A DNA stretch of 64,000 nucleotides from an uncultured Lacinutrix sp. GTDB taxonomy: Bacteria; Bacteroidota; Bacteroidia; Flavobacteriales; Flavobacteriaceae. Made by a program: the position numbers and the translations under genes. Where the stretch lies: positions 248,001 to 312,000 of the forward strand of contig NZ_CANMSJ010000004.1 of the NCBI RefSeq assembly GCF_947500605.1, in the 5' to 3' direction. Below the pieces are notes generated by a model. It saw only the letters and a list, made by a program, of their open reading frames with translations, was not told the DNA's origin and ran no database searches. This document shows positions 9,258-17,365 of the stretch, piece by piece; positions within the stretch are counted from its first letter, which is position 1; each line of letters starts with the position of its first letter.

Positions 9258-9950
9258 ATGCCCAAAATAAAAGTCATTATTCCTGCTTATAACGAGCAAG
9301 ACTCCATTGCAAATGTTATTAGAGACATTCCAAAAACTGTAGAAGAAGTTATTGTTATAAATAACAACTCTACAGATAATACGGTTATAAATGCTAAAAA
9401 TGCAGGAGCAACAGTACTTACAGAAAACAATAAAGGTTATGGTTATGCGTGCTTAAAAGGCATGGATTATATTGCTAAACTTAGTGAAAAACCAGATATT
9501 ATTGTTTTTCTTGATGGTGATTATAGCGATTATCCAGAAGAATTAACAAAACTTACAGCACCAATAATAAATGACAATATAGATTTTGTAATTGGCTCTA
9601 GAGTTAAAGAACTTAGAGAAGGTGGCTCAATGACACCGCAACAAGTATTTGGTAATTGGCTAGCTACATTTTTAATGTCACTATTTTTTAACGCCAAATT
9701 TACAGACTTAGGTCCTTTTAGAGCAATAAAATACAACAAGTTAGTAGCGCTCAACATGGTAGACAAAACCTATGGTTGGACAGTAGAAATGCAACTAAAA
9801 GCCTTAAAACAAAAACTCACCTATATAGAGATACCTGTTAGATACAAACAAAGAATTGGTGTATCTAAAGTATCAGGAACAGTAAAAGGCAGTATATTTG
9901 CAGGCTTTAAGATATTAGGATGGATTTTTAAATACAGTTTTAAAAAGTGA
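9258..9950 (+). CDS. DPM1-like GT2 glycosyltransferase
   Basis: This 230-residue cytosolic GT-A enzyme has IIPAYNEQDSI at the start, NNNSTDNT at 35-42 and the metal-binding DGD (Asp86/Asp88) in VFLDGDYSDYPEE. The acceptor-side VIGSRVK and GPFRAI follow. Length and layout match dolichol/undecaprenyl-phosphate-sugar synthases without membrane helices. It likely moves a sugar from a nucleotide sugar to polyprenyl phosphate. The stop of the previous gene touches its ATG, and its own stop overlaps the next start (GTGA). A GT-C enzyme 1.6 kb downstream could use its polyprenyl-phosphate sugar. Confidence 0.8.
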   Translation: MPKIKVIIPAYNEQDSIANVIRDIPKTVEEVIVINNNSTDNTVINAKNAGATVLTENNKGYGYACLKGMDYIAKLSEKPDIIVFLDGDYSDYPEELTKLTAPIINDNIDFVIGSRVKELREGGSMTPQQVFGNWLATFLMSLFFNAKFTDLGPFRAIKYNKLVALNMVDKTYGWTVEMQLKALKQKLTYIEIPVRYKQRIGVSKVSGTVKGSIFAGFKILGWIFKYSFKK

Positions 9951-11440
9951 TTTATTTAAATTTAGTTATTATTATTATTTATTCGGTAGCACTTGTGCTT
10001 ATTTTCATGTACGCCTTGGCTCAACTGAACCTGCTTGTTAATTACCTTTCTGCACAAAAAAAGAAAGCTAAAACACCTTTTTTAGATTTTAATAATCCAG
10101 ACAAAGTACCTTACGTTACAATACAATTACCTGTTTTTAACGAAGAATACGTAATGGAGCGCTTACTTAAAAACATTGCGCTTATGGATTATCCTAAAGA
10201 CAAGCTAGAAATTCAAGTACTAGACGACTCTACAGATAATACAGTAAAAACCACAAGTGCTCAAATTAAAGCATTAGAAAAACAAGGATTGGACATCGTT
10301 CATATTTGCAGAACTAATCGCGAAGGTTTTAAAGCTGGTGCTTTAAAAGAAGGTTTAAAAATTGCAAAAGGTGAGTTTATTGCCATTTTCGATGCCGATT
10401 TTCTACCTCAAACAGATTGGTTAAAAAAAACTATCCCACATTTTACAGATGATAATATAGGTGTTGTACAAACACGTTGGGGACACATAAATAGAAACTA
10501 CTCTACGCTAACAAAAATTCAAGCCTTTGCTCTAGACGCACATTTTACTCTAGAACAAGTAGGCAGAAACTCTAAAGGTCATTTTATTAATTTTAATGGT
10601 ACAGCAGGTGTTTGGCGCAAAGAATGCATTTTAGATGCAGGAAACTGGGAAGGAGATACATTAACCGAAGACTTAGATTTAAGTTACAGAGCACAACTTA
10701 AAAACTGGAAATTCGAGTATCTTGAAGATGTTGTAACTCCTGCCGAATTACCAGTGGTTATTAGTGCTGCACGCTCTCAACAATTCCGTTGGAATAAAGG
10801 TGGTGCAGAAAATTTTAGAAAAATGATGTGGAGAGTCTTGAAAAGCAAGAATATTTCTCCAAAAACAAAATTACACGGTGTATTACATTTGCTAAACAGC
10901 ACCATGTTTTTAAACGTACTTATTGTTGGTATTCTAAGTATCCCAATGCTATATATTAAAAATGAATATGCACACTTAAAACCATACTTTTATGTTATGA
11001 GTTTCTTTGTAATAAGCACCATCATTTTCTTTGTTTGCTATTGGCACATGTACAAACGCTCTTATGGCGGTGGGTTTAAAAACTTTATAAAATATATTGG
11101 CATGTTTTTTACCTTTTTCTCTATTGCAATGGGCTTTAGTTTACACAACTCCATAGCTGTTATAGAAGGACATATTGGAAAACGTAGTGAATTTGTGCGT
11201 ACACCTAAATTTAACATCAAGACACTTAAAGATAGCTGGAAAGGCAACAAATATCTAAAAAAGAACATCTCAATAAATGTTATTTTCGAAGGTCTATTAA
11301 TGCTTTATTTCGCATTTGGAATGTACAGTGCATTTATTGTTGGAGATCAAGGTGGCGATTTTGGTTTATTCCCTTTCCATCTTATGCTTTTTATTGGTTT
11401 TGGCTTTGTGTTTTTTAAATCGTTGACATCTAAAGCTTAA
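9947..11440 (+). CDS. Cellulose-synthase-like GT2 glycosyltransferase
   Basis: This 497-residue inner-membrane processive-type GT2 has one N-terminal helix (5-30), a cytosolic GT-A domain and about four C-terminal helices. Visible motifs are DDST (93-96), DAD (149-151), TED (240-242) and QQFRW (278-282), the D,D,D,QxxRW signature. No PilZ domain is present. It starts at GTG and overlaps the DPM-like gene by 4 bp. It resembles the CESA/CslA/glucomannan-synthase-like enzymes of Bacteroidota. The product could be a beta-glycan or a glycolipid. Confidence 0.8.
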   Translation: MIYLNLVIIIIYSVALVLIFMYALAQLNLLVNYLSAQKKKAKTPFLDFNNPDKVPYVTIQLPVFNEEYVMERLLKNIALMDYPKDKLEIQVLDDSTDNTVKTTSAQIKALEKQGLDIVHICRTNREGFKAGALKEGLKIAKGEFIAIFDADFLPQTDWLKKTIPHFTDDNIGVVQTRWGHINRNYSTLTKIQAFALDAHFTLEQVGRNSKGHFINFNGTAGVWRKECILDAGNWEGDTLTEDLDLSYRAQLKNWKFEYLEDVVTPAELPVVISAARSQQFRWNKGGAENFRKMMWRVLKSKNISPKTKLHGVLHLLNSTMFLNVLIVGILSIPMLYIKNEYAHLKPYFYVMSFFVISTIIFFVCYWHMYKRSYGGGFKNFIKYIGMFFTFFSIAMGFSLHNSIAVIEGHIGKRSEFVRTPKFNIKTLKDSWKGNKYLKKNISINVIFEGLLMLYFAFGMYSAFIVGDQGGDFGLFPFHLMLFIGFGFVFFKSLTSKA

Positions 11441-11491
11441 TTTTATTTTGGGAGTTTACAGATAAAAAATCTGCACCACGCTTTCCGCTAT

Positions 11492-11522
11492 ATCTTTTTT
11501 GCTTTTAGTGGCAAAAAAGGAT
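11492..11522. repeat. Intergenic hairpin resembling a dispersed Flavobacteriia repeat
   Basis: Between 11440 and 11587 the stretch ATCTTTTTTGC ... GCAAAAAAGGAT forms a hairpin with one unpaired C, flanked by CACGCTTTCCGCTAT and GCCGCATCAATCGTTAACGC. These flanks are richer in GC than the surroundings and look like a short dispersed element I have seen in other Flavobacteriia. That recollection is not verified. It separates the CESA-like gene from the GT-C gene. Confidence 0.4.
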
Positions 11523-11586
11523 GCCGCATCAATCGTTAACGCACATACCAATGTTCAGCTCTTAAATTAAAAACGTAGCTTTAACC

Positions 11587-13014
11587 GTGTTTAATTCAAT
11601 TCTATTTAAAACAAAAAAACTACCGCTATTATTAGTCTTAATAAGCGCAGTACTTTATAGTCTTTTTGCTTATAATTTAGAACGCACAGCACACCTTAAA
11701 CTTATAGTCTTATATACTGCCTTATTCTTTATATTTTATAAACTTGTACAGCTAAACAAAGATAATTTTAAGTTTTTAGCACTTGCAGCTTTTATATTTA
11801 GAGCACTATTTATACTAGCAATTCCTAATCTTTCTCAAGACTTTTATAGATTTATTTGGGATGGACGCATTATTCTAGAAGGCCTTAATCCCTACCTCTA
11901 TACTCCAGAATTATTTATAACAAATAATCAATTTCCAATTGCGCAAGCTGAAGAGTTATATGCTGGCATGGGAGCATTAAACGGAAGTCATTTTACAAAC
12001 TATCCTCCAATAAATCAGTTGTGTTTTATTATCGCTGGTATTTTCGCCAATAAAAGTATTGTTGGAGCTGCTATGGTTTTAAGATTACTAATTATTGCTG
12101 CAGATTTTGGAACACTCTATTTTGGTAAAAAACTATTAGAAAAACTAAACCTTCCCGTTCACAATATTTTCTGGTTTATACTTAATCCGTTTATAATAAT
12201 TGAGCTTACAGGTAACTTACATTTTGAAGGTGTAATGGTCTTTTTTCTTGTCTGGAGTTTATACTTATTACATTGCAATAAATGGAAATGGGCTGCTGTT
12301 GTTTTTGCTCTATCAATTACAACTAAACTAGTTCCGCTTATGTTTCTACCTTTATTCTTTTGGTGGTTTTCGAAGCGAAACACAACAACAAACCAAACAG
12401 AATTATCTCTTAATAATATCAAAGACAAAAAGCAAGTTCCCATTTTCGAAGGCATTACAAAATTAGTCGCTTTTTACTCCATTATAATACTTACAACACT
12501 GCTCCTTTTTACTCCATTTTTCTCGACTCAATTTATAAATAACTACAGTAAAACTGTTGGTTTATGGTTTGGTAATTTCGAGTTTAATGCAAGTATTTAT
12601 TACATTGCTAGAGAAATTGGTTACCGGTTTAGAGGTTATAACGAGATTGCTATAATTGGCAAAGCACTTCCTGTTATTACAGTTTTATATATTCTGTTTT
12701 TATCTTTTTTTAGAAAAAAAATAGATACAAAAAAACTAATTACTGCAATGCTTTTTAGTTTTACTGTATACTTATTTTTAAGTACAACGGTGCATCCTTG
12801 GTATATTGCAACCATTCTAATTTTAAGCGTATTTACTAATTATAAGTTTCCTTTAATATGGAGTTTTATTGTTATAATTAGTTATCTCGCGTATGCAAAT
12901 GCAGATAACACCGAGAATTTATGGGTTATTGGCTTGGAATACATGGTCGTTTTTAGCGTCTTTATTTGGGAAGTTTTTATAACAAAAAAAAGACTACCAA
13001 AAGGCAGTCTTTAA
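11587..13014 (+). CDS. GT-C family polytopic membrane glycosyltransferase
   Basis: This 475-residue integral membrane protein has about ten helices. The first luminal loop carries the GT-C signature LSQDFYRFIWDGR (about residues 85-98), in which an acidic residue next to an aromatic usually contacts the polyprenyl-phosphate sugar. It is followed by GLNPYLYTPE. It resembles the mannosyltransferase / DUF2029 (GT87) group. It begins at GTG 146 bp after the CESA-like gene. Together with the DPM-like gene it suggests sugar transfer on the periplasmic side. The end of the gene lies inside a terminator hairpin. Confidence 0.7.
   Translation: MFNSILFKTKKLPLLLVLISAVLYSLFAYNLERTAHLKLIVLYTALFFIFYKLVQLNKDNFKFLALAAFIFRALFILAIPNLSQDFYRFIWDGRIILEGLNPYLYTPELFITNNQFPIAQAEELYAGMGALNGSHFTNYPPINQLCFIIAGIFANKSIVGAAMVLRLLIIAADFGTLYFGKKLLEKLNLPVHNIFWFILNPFIIIELTGNLHFEGVMVFFLVWSLYLLHCNKWKWAAVVFALSITTKLVPLMFLPLFFWWFSKRNTTTNQTELSLNNIKDKKQVPIFEGITKLVAFYSIIILTTLLLFTPFFSTQFINNYSKTVGLWFGNFEFNASIYYIAREIGYRFRGYNEIAIIGKALPVITVLYILFLSFFRKKIDTKKLITAMLFSFTVYLFLSTTVHPWYIATILILSVFTNYKFPLIWSFIVIISYLAYANADNTENLWVIGLEYMVVFSVFIWEVFITKKRLPKGSL
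12989..13012. terminator. Terminator embedded in the 3' end of the GT-C gene
   Basis: AAAGACT-A-CC (12989-12998) pairs with GG-C-AGTCTTT (13003-13012) with one A/C mismatch and an AAAA loop. The arms encode the last residues of the upstream protein (RLPKGSL) before the stop at 13012-13014. A-rich and T-rich flanks let it act for both convergent genes. Confidence 0.6.
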
Positions 13015-13037
13015 TTTAACTTAAGATTTAAAATCTA

Positions 13038-13409
13038 TTACTTTTTAATTTTTTCTAATTTTGTAATTGTTAGAATTTCAGTTTCACTTTCAAAACCATC
13101 TTCATCTTCTTCTGTTTCAATTACAATTGTATAAGTTACTTTCATGTTAGTACCAATTAATGCTTCAGATTTTAAATCGAATGCTTTTAAAATATCTGCA
13201 TTAACATTTTGAAACGTTATTGTACTTTCGTCTTCATCGTCGTTAGTAAAAATAAAATTATATCCGTAATCTTCAGCACCATCGAAAATAGCTGAGATTG
13301 TTTGCTCTTCTTGAACTATAGAAACTCTTTTAGTTTCACCTTTAAAACTTGATAGCGTTAACATAAAAAAAGCTACCATTACTACTTGTACTATATTTTT
13401 TGACTTCAT
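13038..13409 (-). CDS. Small exported acidic protein
   Basis: This 123-residue protein has a signal peptide (cleavage near SSFKG, residue 24). The mature part is short, acidic and beta-rich, with FIFTNDDEDESTITF at about 52-66 and a Glu/Asp patch near 96-106, ending in a basic tail (KLEKIKK). I do not recognise a family. It converges with the GT-C gene, sharing the terminator at 12989, and is separated by about 140 bp from the acidic cytosolic protein upstream. Confidence 0.6.
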   Translation of the reverse strand: MKSKNIVQVVMVAFFMLTLSSFKGETKRVSIVQEEQTISAIFDGAEDYGYNFIFTNDDEDESTITFQNVNADILKAFDLKSEALIGTNMKVTYTIVIETEEDEDGFESETEILTITKLEKIKK

Positions 13410-13548
13410 TTTGAATAGTTTAATTGTTATTTAAAAATCTTTGATAACTATACTTTACTTCTAGTAAAACACCGTAATCTCTTGCCTAAAATAGTGGTAT
13501 AATATGTTCGCTTTTTATCGTTTTAATGTTATTAAAATAGTTCTATTT

Positions 13549-13866
13549 TTAAAAATCGTCATCGCTTTCATCCATTTCTGGATCTTGCACAGCTTCTGGA
13601 TCGTTATCATCGAAGTCTTCGTAATCGTCCTCGTCGTAATTATCCATAGTAACTTCTAACTTTGCACTTACTTTTACCAAGTATTTTGTGTCTTCGGTAA
13701 TAAGCTCTACAGCTTCAATTAACTCATTTTTTGCATTCTTAAAAGAGACTACATCGCGATCATCATAACCATCAGGAAACTTTTCGACTAACATTGCCAA
13801 AATTTCTGGAGTTAATTTTTTAAAGTCTACTATAACCCTCTTTAAATGTTCGTGTCTGTTTTTCAT
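13549..13866 (-). CDS. Small cytosolic protein with a very acidic tail
   Basis: This 105-residue protein has no signal peptide. The first 70 residues look folded (IVDFKKLTPEILAMLVEKFPDGYDDRDVV) and the last 35 are nearly all Asp and Glu (YDEDDYEDFDDNDPEA). An acidic tail of this kind can mimic nucleic acid or block a partner until release, but no function is known. It lies 58 bp downstream of the GNAT/carbon-nitrogen hydrolase gene on the same strand and may be the last gene of the polyamine operon. Confidence 0.6.
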   Translation of the reverse strand: MKNRHEHLKRVIVDFKKLTPEILAMLVEKFPDGYDDRDVVSFKNAKNELIEAVELITEDTKYLVKVSAKLEVTMDNYDEDDYEDFDDNDPEAVQDPEMDESDDDF

Positions 13867-13924
13867 TACTTATTATTTTTAATTCCGCTTTAGCGAAACC
13901 GTCATCTTATTTTATATAAAAATA

Positions 13925-15463
13925 CTATTTACTATTATCAATTCTCACAACATTGTAAAAATCTTTTCGTCTATCCTTTAAGTTTTTAACTGCACCAAAA
14001 GAATGCAATTCTCTTAGCAAACTTAAATCTACGTCTGCAACTAAAATCATCTCTGTATTTGTAGTTGCTTCGGCCTTAATTCCATTACTTGGAAACGAAA
14101 AGTCGCATGGTGTAAATACGGCAGATTGCGCGTATTGGATGTCCATGTTATTTACATTTGGTAAATTACCTACACTTCCTGCAATGGCAACATAACACTC
14201 ATTCTCTATGGCTCTTGCCTGTGCACATAAACGCACACGAGAGTAACCATTTTGAGTATCTGTTAAAAACGGAACGAAAAGAATATCCATACCTTCGTCT
14301 GAAAGTAATCGAGACAACTCTGGAAACTCCGAATCGTAACAAATTAGTATCCCTATTTTACCTGCATCTGTCTCAAACGTTTGTAACTTATTTCCACGCT
14401 GCATTCCCCAAACTTTAGCTTCGTCTGGTGTAACATGTATTTTTTCGTAACGTTCTAAACTTCCATCTCTACGACATAAATAACCTACGTTAAAAAGGTT
14501 ATCGTTTATTAATTCTGGCATACTACCAGTAATAATATTAATGTTGTAAGAAATAGACAATTGCTGCATTCTCTCTACAATTACCTTAGTATATTTCGCT
14601 AATTCTCTAATAGCATCTGGCTCGTGTAAATGGTTATACTTAGCCATAAGCGGTGCATTAAAAAACTCTGGAAATAGTGCAAAATCCGATCTGTATGCCG
14701 CAACACTATCTACAAAATACTCTACCTGTTGCATTAGCTCTTCTAAGCTATTGTAGGTACGCATTTGCCATTGTATTAAACCTAATCTAACAACAGTTTT
14801 TACTGTACTTGCCTTCTTATTTTGCTTAACATAATAAACATTATCCCACTCCATTAAAACAGCATATTCGTTTGATGCTGTATCACCTTCTAAATAACCT
14901 TTTATAATTCTTAAAGGATGGAAGTCGTTAGAAATTTGAAAGTTTAAAACTGGATCATGAATTTCTTTACGCTTAACCTTTTCTATATATTCCTTCGGCG
15001 TAAGCTCACTTTGAAACTTATGATAGTTTGGCATTCTACCTCCAAAAACAATTCCTTTTAAGTTTAATTCTTCGCAAACTTCTTTTCTATAATCGTATAA
15101 ACGTCTACCTAAACGCAAACCTCTATATTCTGGCTTAATAAAAACATCTATTCCATAAAGCACATCACCATCTGGATCGTGGTTTTTAAATTTATCGCCT
15201 TCAATAATATCGGCATAGGTGTGGTTGTCTTCAATCTTATCGTAATCTACAACAAGAGACAAAGCACAACCAGCCAATTTTCCATCGATTTTTATAACTA
15301 CTTGTCCTTTTGGGAAAATAGTAGTTAAGCGAGCGATGTGATCTTTCTTCCAAAAAGAATCAAGTACACCACCATAAGACTCAAGTGTTGCCGATTTTAA
15401 TTCCTCAAAATCGTCAACAGTTAAGTACTTTAATTCGATATTTTCTATTTTATGCTCTTCCAT
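13925..15463 (-). CDS. GNAT acetyltransferase fused to a carbon-nitrogen hydrolase
   Basis: This 512-residue fusion has a GNAT domain at about 10-210, with the acetyl-CoA loop region PEYRGLRLGRRLYDYR at 111-126. A nitrilase-superfamily amidase follows at about 222-505. The catalytic triad is intact: Glu266 (LFPEFF), Lys341 (YEKIHV) and Cys375 (LICYDSEF). The amidase half resembles plant/bacterial N-carbamoylputrescine-amidase-like and omega-amidase-like enzymes. Its start touches the stop of the deoxyhypusine-synthase-like gene at 15463, placing it in the arginine decarboxylase/agmatinase operon. A role in modifying or recycling polyamines is inferred, not shown. Confidence 0.85.
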   Translation of the reverse strand: MEEHKIENIELKYLTVDDFEELKSATLESYGGVLDSFWKKDHIARLTTIFPKGQVVIKIDGKLAGCALSLVVDYDKIEDNHTYADIIEGDKFKNHDPDGDVLYGIDVFIKPEYRGLRLGRRLYDYRKEVCEELNLKGIVFGGRMPNYHKFQSELTPKEYIEKVKRKEIHDPVLNFQISNDFHPLRIIKGYLEGDTASNEYAVLMEWDNVYYVKQNKKASTVKTVVRLGLIQWQMRTYNSLEELMQQVEYFVDSVAAYRSDFALFPEFFNAPLMAKYNHLHEPDAIRELAKYTKVIVERMQQLSISYNINIITGSMPELINDNLFNVGYLCRRDGSLERYEKIHVTPDEAKVWGMQRGNKLQTFETDAGKIGILICYDSEFPELSRLLSDEGMDILFVPFLTDTQNGYSRVRLCAQARAIENECYVAIAGSVGNLPNVNNMDIQYAQSAVFTPCDFSFPSNGIKAEATTNTEMILVADVDLSLLRELHSFGAVKNLKDRRKDFYNVVRIDNSK

Positions 15464-16437
15464 TACTCACCTAAAAGGTATGCAAATATTAAAGGTGCAA
15501 CAATTGTAGCATCACTTTCTATTATAAATTTCGGAGTATCTATATCTAGTTTTCCCCAAGTAATTTTCTCGTTTGGCACTGCTCCAGAATACGAACCGTA
15601 ACTTGTTGTAGAGTCACTTATTTGACAGAAATAACTCCAAAATGGTGTTTCTGGACGCTCCATATCTTGGTATAACATTGGTACTACACAAATAGGGAAA
15701 TCTCCTGCAATTCCGCCTCCAATTTGAAAGAAACCAATTCCTTTAGATGAATTATCCGTATACCAATCTGCTAAAAATGTCATGTACTCAATACCAGATT
15801 TTACAGTACTAGCTTTAAGTTCGCCTTTAAGTACGTAGCTTGCAAAAATATTACCCATTGTACTGTCTTCCCAACCTGGGCAAACAATAGGTAAGTTTTT
15901 TTCTGCTGCAGCATACATCCACGAATCTTTTAAATCTATTTCGTAGTATTCTTCTAAAACACCAGATAATAACATTTTATACATGTATTCATGTGGTAAA
16001 AAACGCTCACCAGCAGCTTCTGCATCTTTCCAGATTTTTACAATATGCTTTTGTAATCTTCTAAATGCTTCTTCCTCTGGAATACAAGTATCTGTAACAC
16101 GGTTTAAACCTTTTTCAAGTAAATCCCACTCATCTTGAGGTGTTAAATCGCGATAGTTGGGTACACGCTTGTAATGTGAGTGCGCAACTAAATTCATGAT
16201 GTCTTCCTCAAGGTTTGCACCTGTACAAGAGATAATTTGCACTTTGTCTTGTCTAATCATTTCGGCAAAACTTTTACCAAGTTCTGCAGTACTCATAGCT
16301 CCTGCAAGCGACACTAACATTTTTGCACCACTTTCTAGTTGTGCTTCGTAGCCTTTTGCTGCATCAACCAAAGCTGCTGCATTAAAGTGTAAATAATGTT
16401 TTTCTATAAACTGTGAAATTGGTCCTTTAGTACTCAT
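15463..16437 (-). CDS. Deoxyhypusine-synthase-like protein
   Basis: This 324-residue protein belongs to the deoxyhypusine synthase family. The lysine that carries the aminobutyl group in DHS is conserved as Lys296 in TWGKLDID, and the NAD-site phrases SLAGAMSTAELGKSF and IGGGIAGDFPICVVPM are present. I chose the ATG at 16437 (MSTKGP) over a GTG at 16458: it overlaps the agmatinase stop by 11 bp, like the next junction. Bacteria lack eIF5A, and bacterial members are thought to act on polyamines, for example making homospermidine or a spermidine analogue. Position after arginine decarboxylase and agmatinase supports that. Confidence 0.8.
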   Translation of the reverse strand: MSTKGPISQFIEKHYLHFNAAALVDAAKGYEAQLESGAKMLVSLAGAMSTAELGKSFAEMIRQDKVQIISCTGANLEEDIMNLVAHSHYKRVPNYRDLTPQDEWDLLEKGLNRVTDTCIPEEEAFRRLQKHIVKIWKDAEAAGERFLPHEYMYKMLLSGVLEEYYEIDLKDSWMYAAAEKNLPIVCPGWEDSTMGNIFASYVLKGELKASTVKSGIEYMTFLADWYTDNSSKGIGFFQIGGGIAGDFPICVVPMLYQDMERPETPFWSYFCQISDSTTSYGSYSGAVPNEKITWGKLDIDTPKFIIESDATIVAPLIFAYLLGE

Positions 16438-17365
16438 CGTCTTCGTTGTATTTGGCACTGTTATTTTTTTCTTTTAAAGTAGTGAATTCATTTTCATAAT
16501 CGTCTTCGGCATCTTCTTTTTCAAATTTGTAGCTCAACATTTTGTAGTACAATTTAGCTGCTAAAAAATCTGAAGATTTTTCATCTTTATTAGGGCATAA
16601 TTCTACAATATCAAATCCTACAACATTTTTCTCCTCGAAAACCTGCTTTAAATATTCTAAAGTTTCGTACCATAATAATCCGCCTGGCTCTGGTGTTCCA
16701 GTACTTGGCATAATTGAAGGATCGAAAACATCTAAATCTATAGTAATAAAAATATTTTCTGTCATCTGGTCTATTGAAGAGTCCACCCAAGTATCATCGA
16801 TAGCCATTTCATGAGCAAAATACGTTTTTTCTTTGTCCATAACCGTAGTCTCTATAACATCCATAGAGCGAATACCAACTTGTATTAAGTTTGTAGTCTG
16901 GCTAGCTTCGTAAACTGCACAAGCGTGGTTACATTTAGAGCCTTCGTATTCTTTACGCAAATCTGCATGCGCATCTAATTGCAACACAGTAAGATTTGTA
17001 TACATTTCGTTAAAAGCACGAATAGTACCTATAGAAATTGAATGTTCACCTCCAAAAACAGTAACAAACTTATTCTTTTTTATGTAGCTTTTTGTCGCCT
17101 TATGTACTGCTTCTACCATTGCTTCTGGAGAAGAGTTCTCAGTTACAGCATCTGCAAGATAAACACCTTGCTTGTAAACTTCTGTTTCTGTTTCAATATC
17201 GTAAAGCTCCATATTTTCTGATGCATTTAAAAATGCTTCAGGACCTTTATCTGCTCCTTTTTGCCAAGTACTAGTACCATCGTAAGGCACAGGAATTAAT
17301 ACGATTTTTGCTGTTTCAAGTTTCGAAAACTCTTCCGAAATACCTGCATAAGTTTTACTTTGCAT
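16427..17365 (-). CDS. speB: Agmatinase (arginase family)
   Basis: This 312-residue ureohydrolase shows the full binuclear manganese site: His108 in GGEHSIS, Asp131-His133-Asp135 in DAHAD, and Asp210/Asp212 in TIDLDVFDPS. It converts agmatine to putrescine and urea. The C-terminus carries an extra acidic tail (about 282-312). It overlaps the arginine decarboxylase gene upstream by 11 bp (17355-17365) and the deoxyhypusine-synthase-like gene downstream by 11 bp, so the three are tightly coupled. Agmatinase rather than arginase is favoured by the arginine decarboxylase partner. Confidence 0.88.
   Translation of the reverse strand: MQSKTYAGISEEFSKLETAKIVLIPVPYDGTSTWQKGADKGPEAFLNASENMELYDIETETEVYKQGVYLADAVTENSSPEAMVEAVHKATKSYIKKNKFVTVFGGEHSISIGTIRAFNEMYTNLTVLQLDAHADLRKEYEGSKCNHACAVYEASQTTNLIQVGIRSMDVIETTVMDKEKTYFAHEMAIDDTWVDSSIDQMTENIFITIDLDVFDPSIMPSTGTPEPGGLLWYETLEYLKQVFEEKNVVGFDIVELCPNKDEKSSDFLAAKLYYKMLSYKFEKEDAEDDYENEFTTLKEKNNSAKYNEDDEY

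Noticed and set aside
16438-16458. Extended GTG start for the deoxyhypusine-synthase-like gene
   Set aside because: The ATG at 16437 gives the same 11-bp overlap as the neighbouring junction, and the extra seven residues are not family-like.
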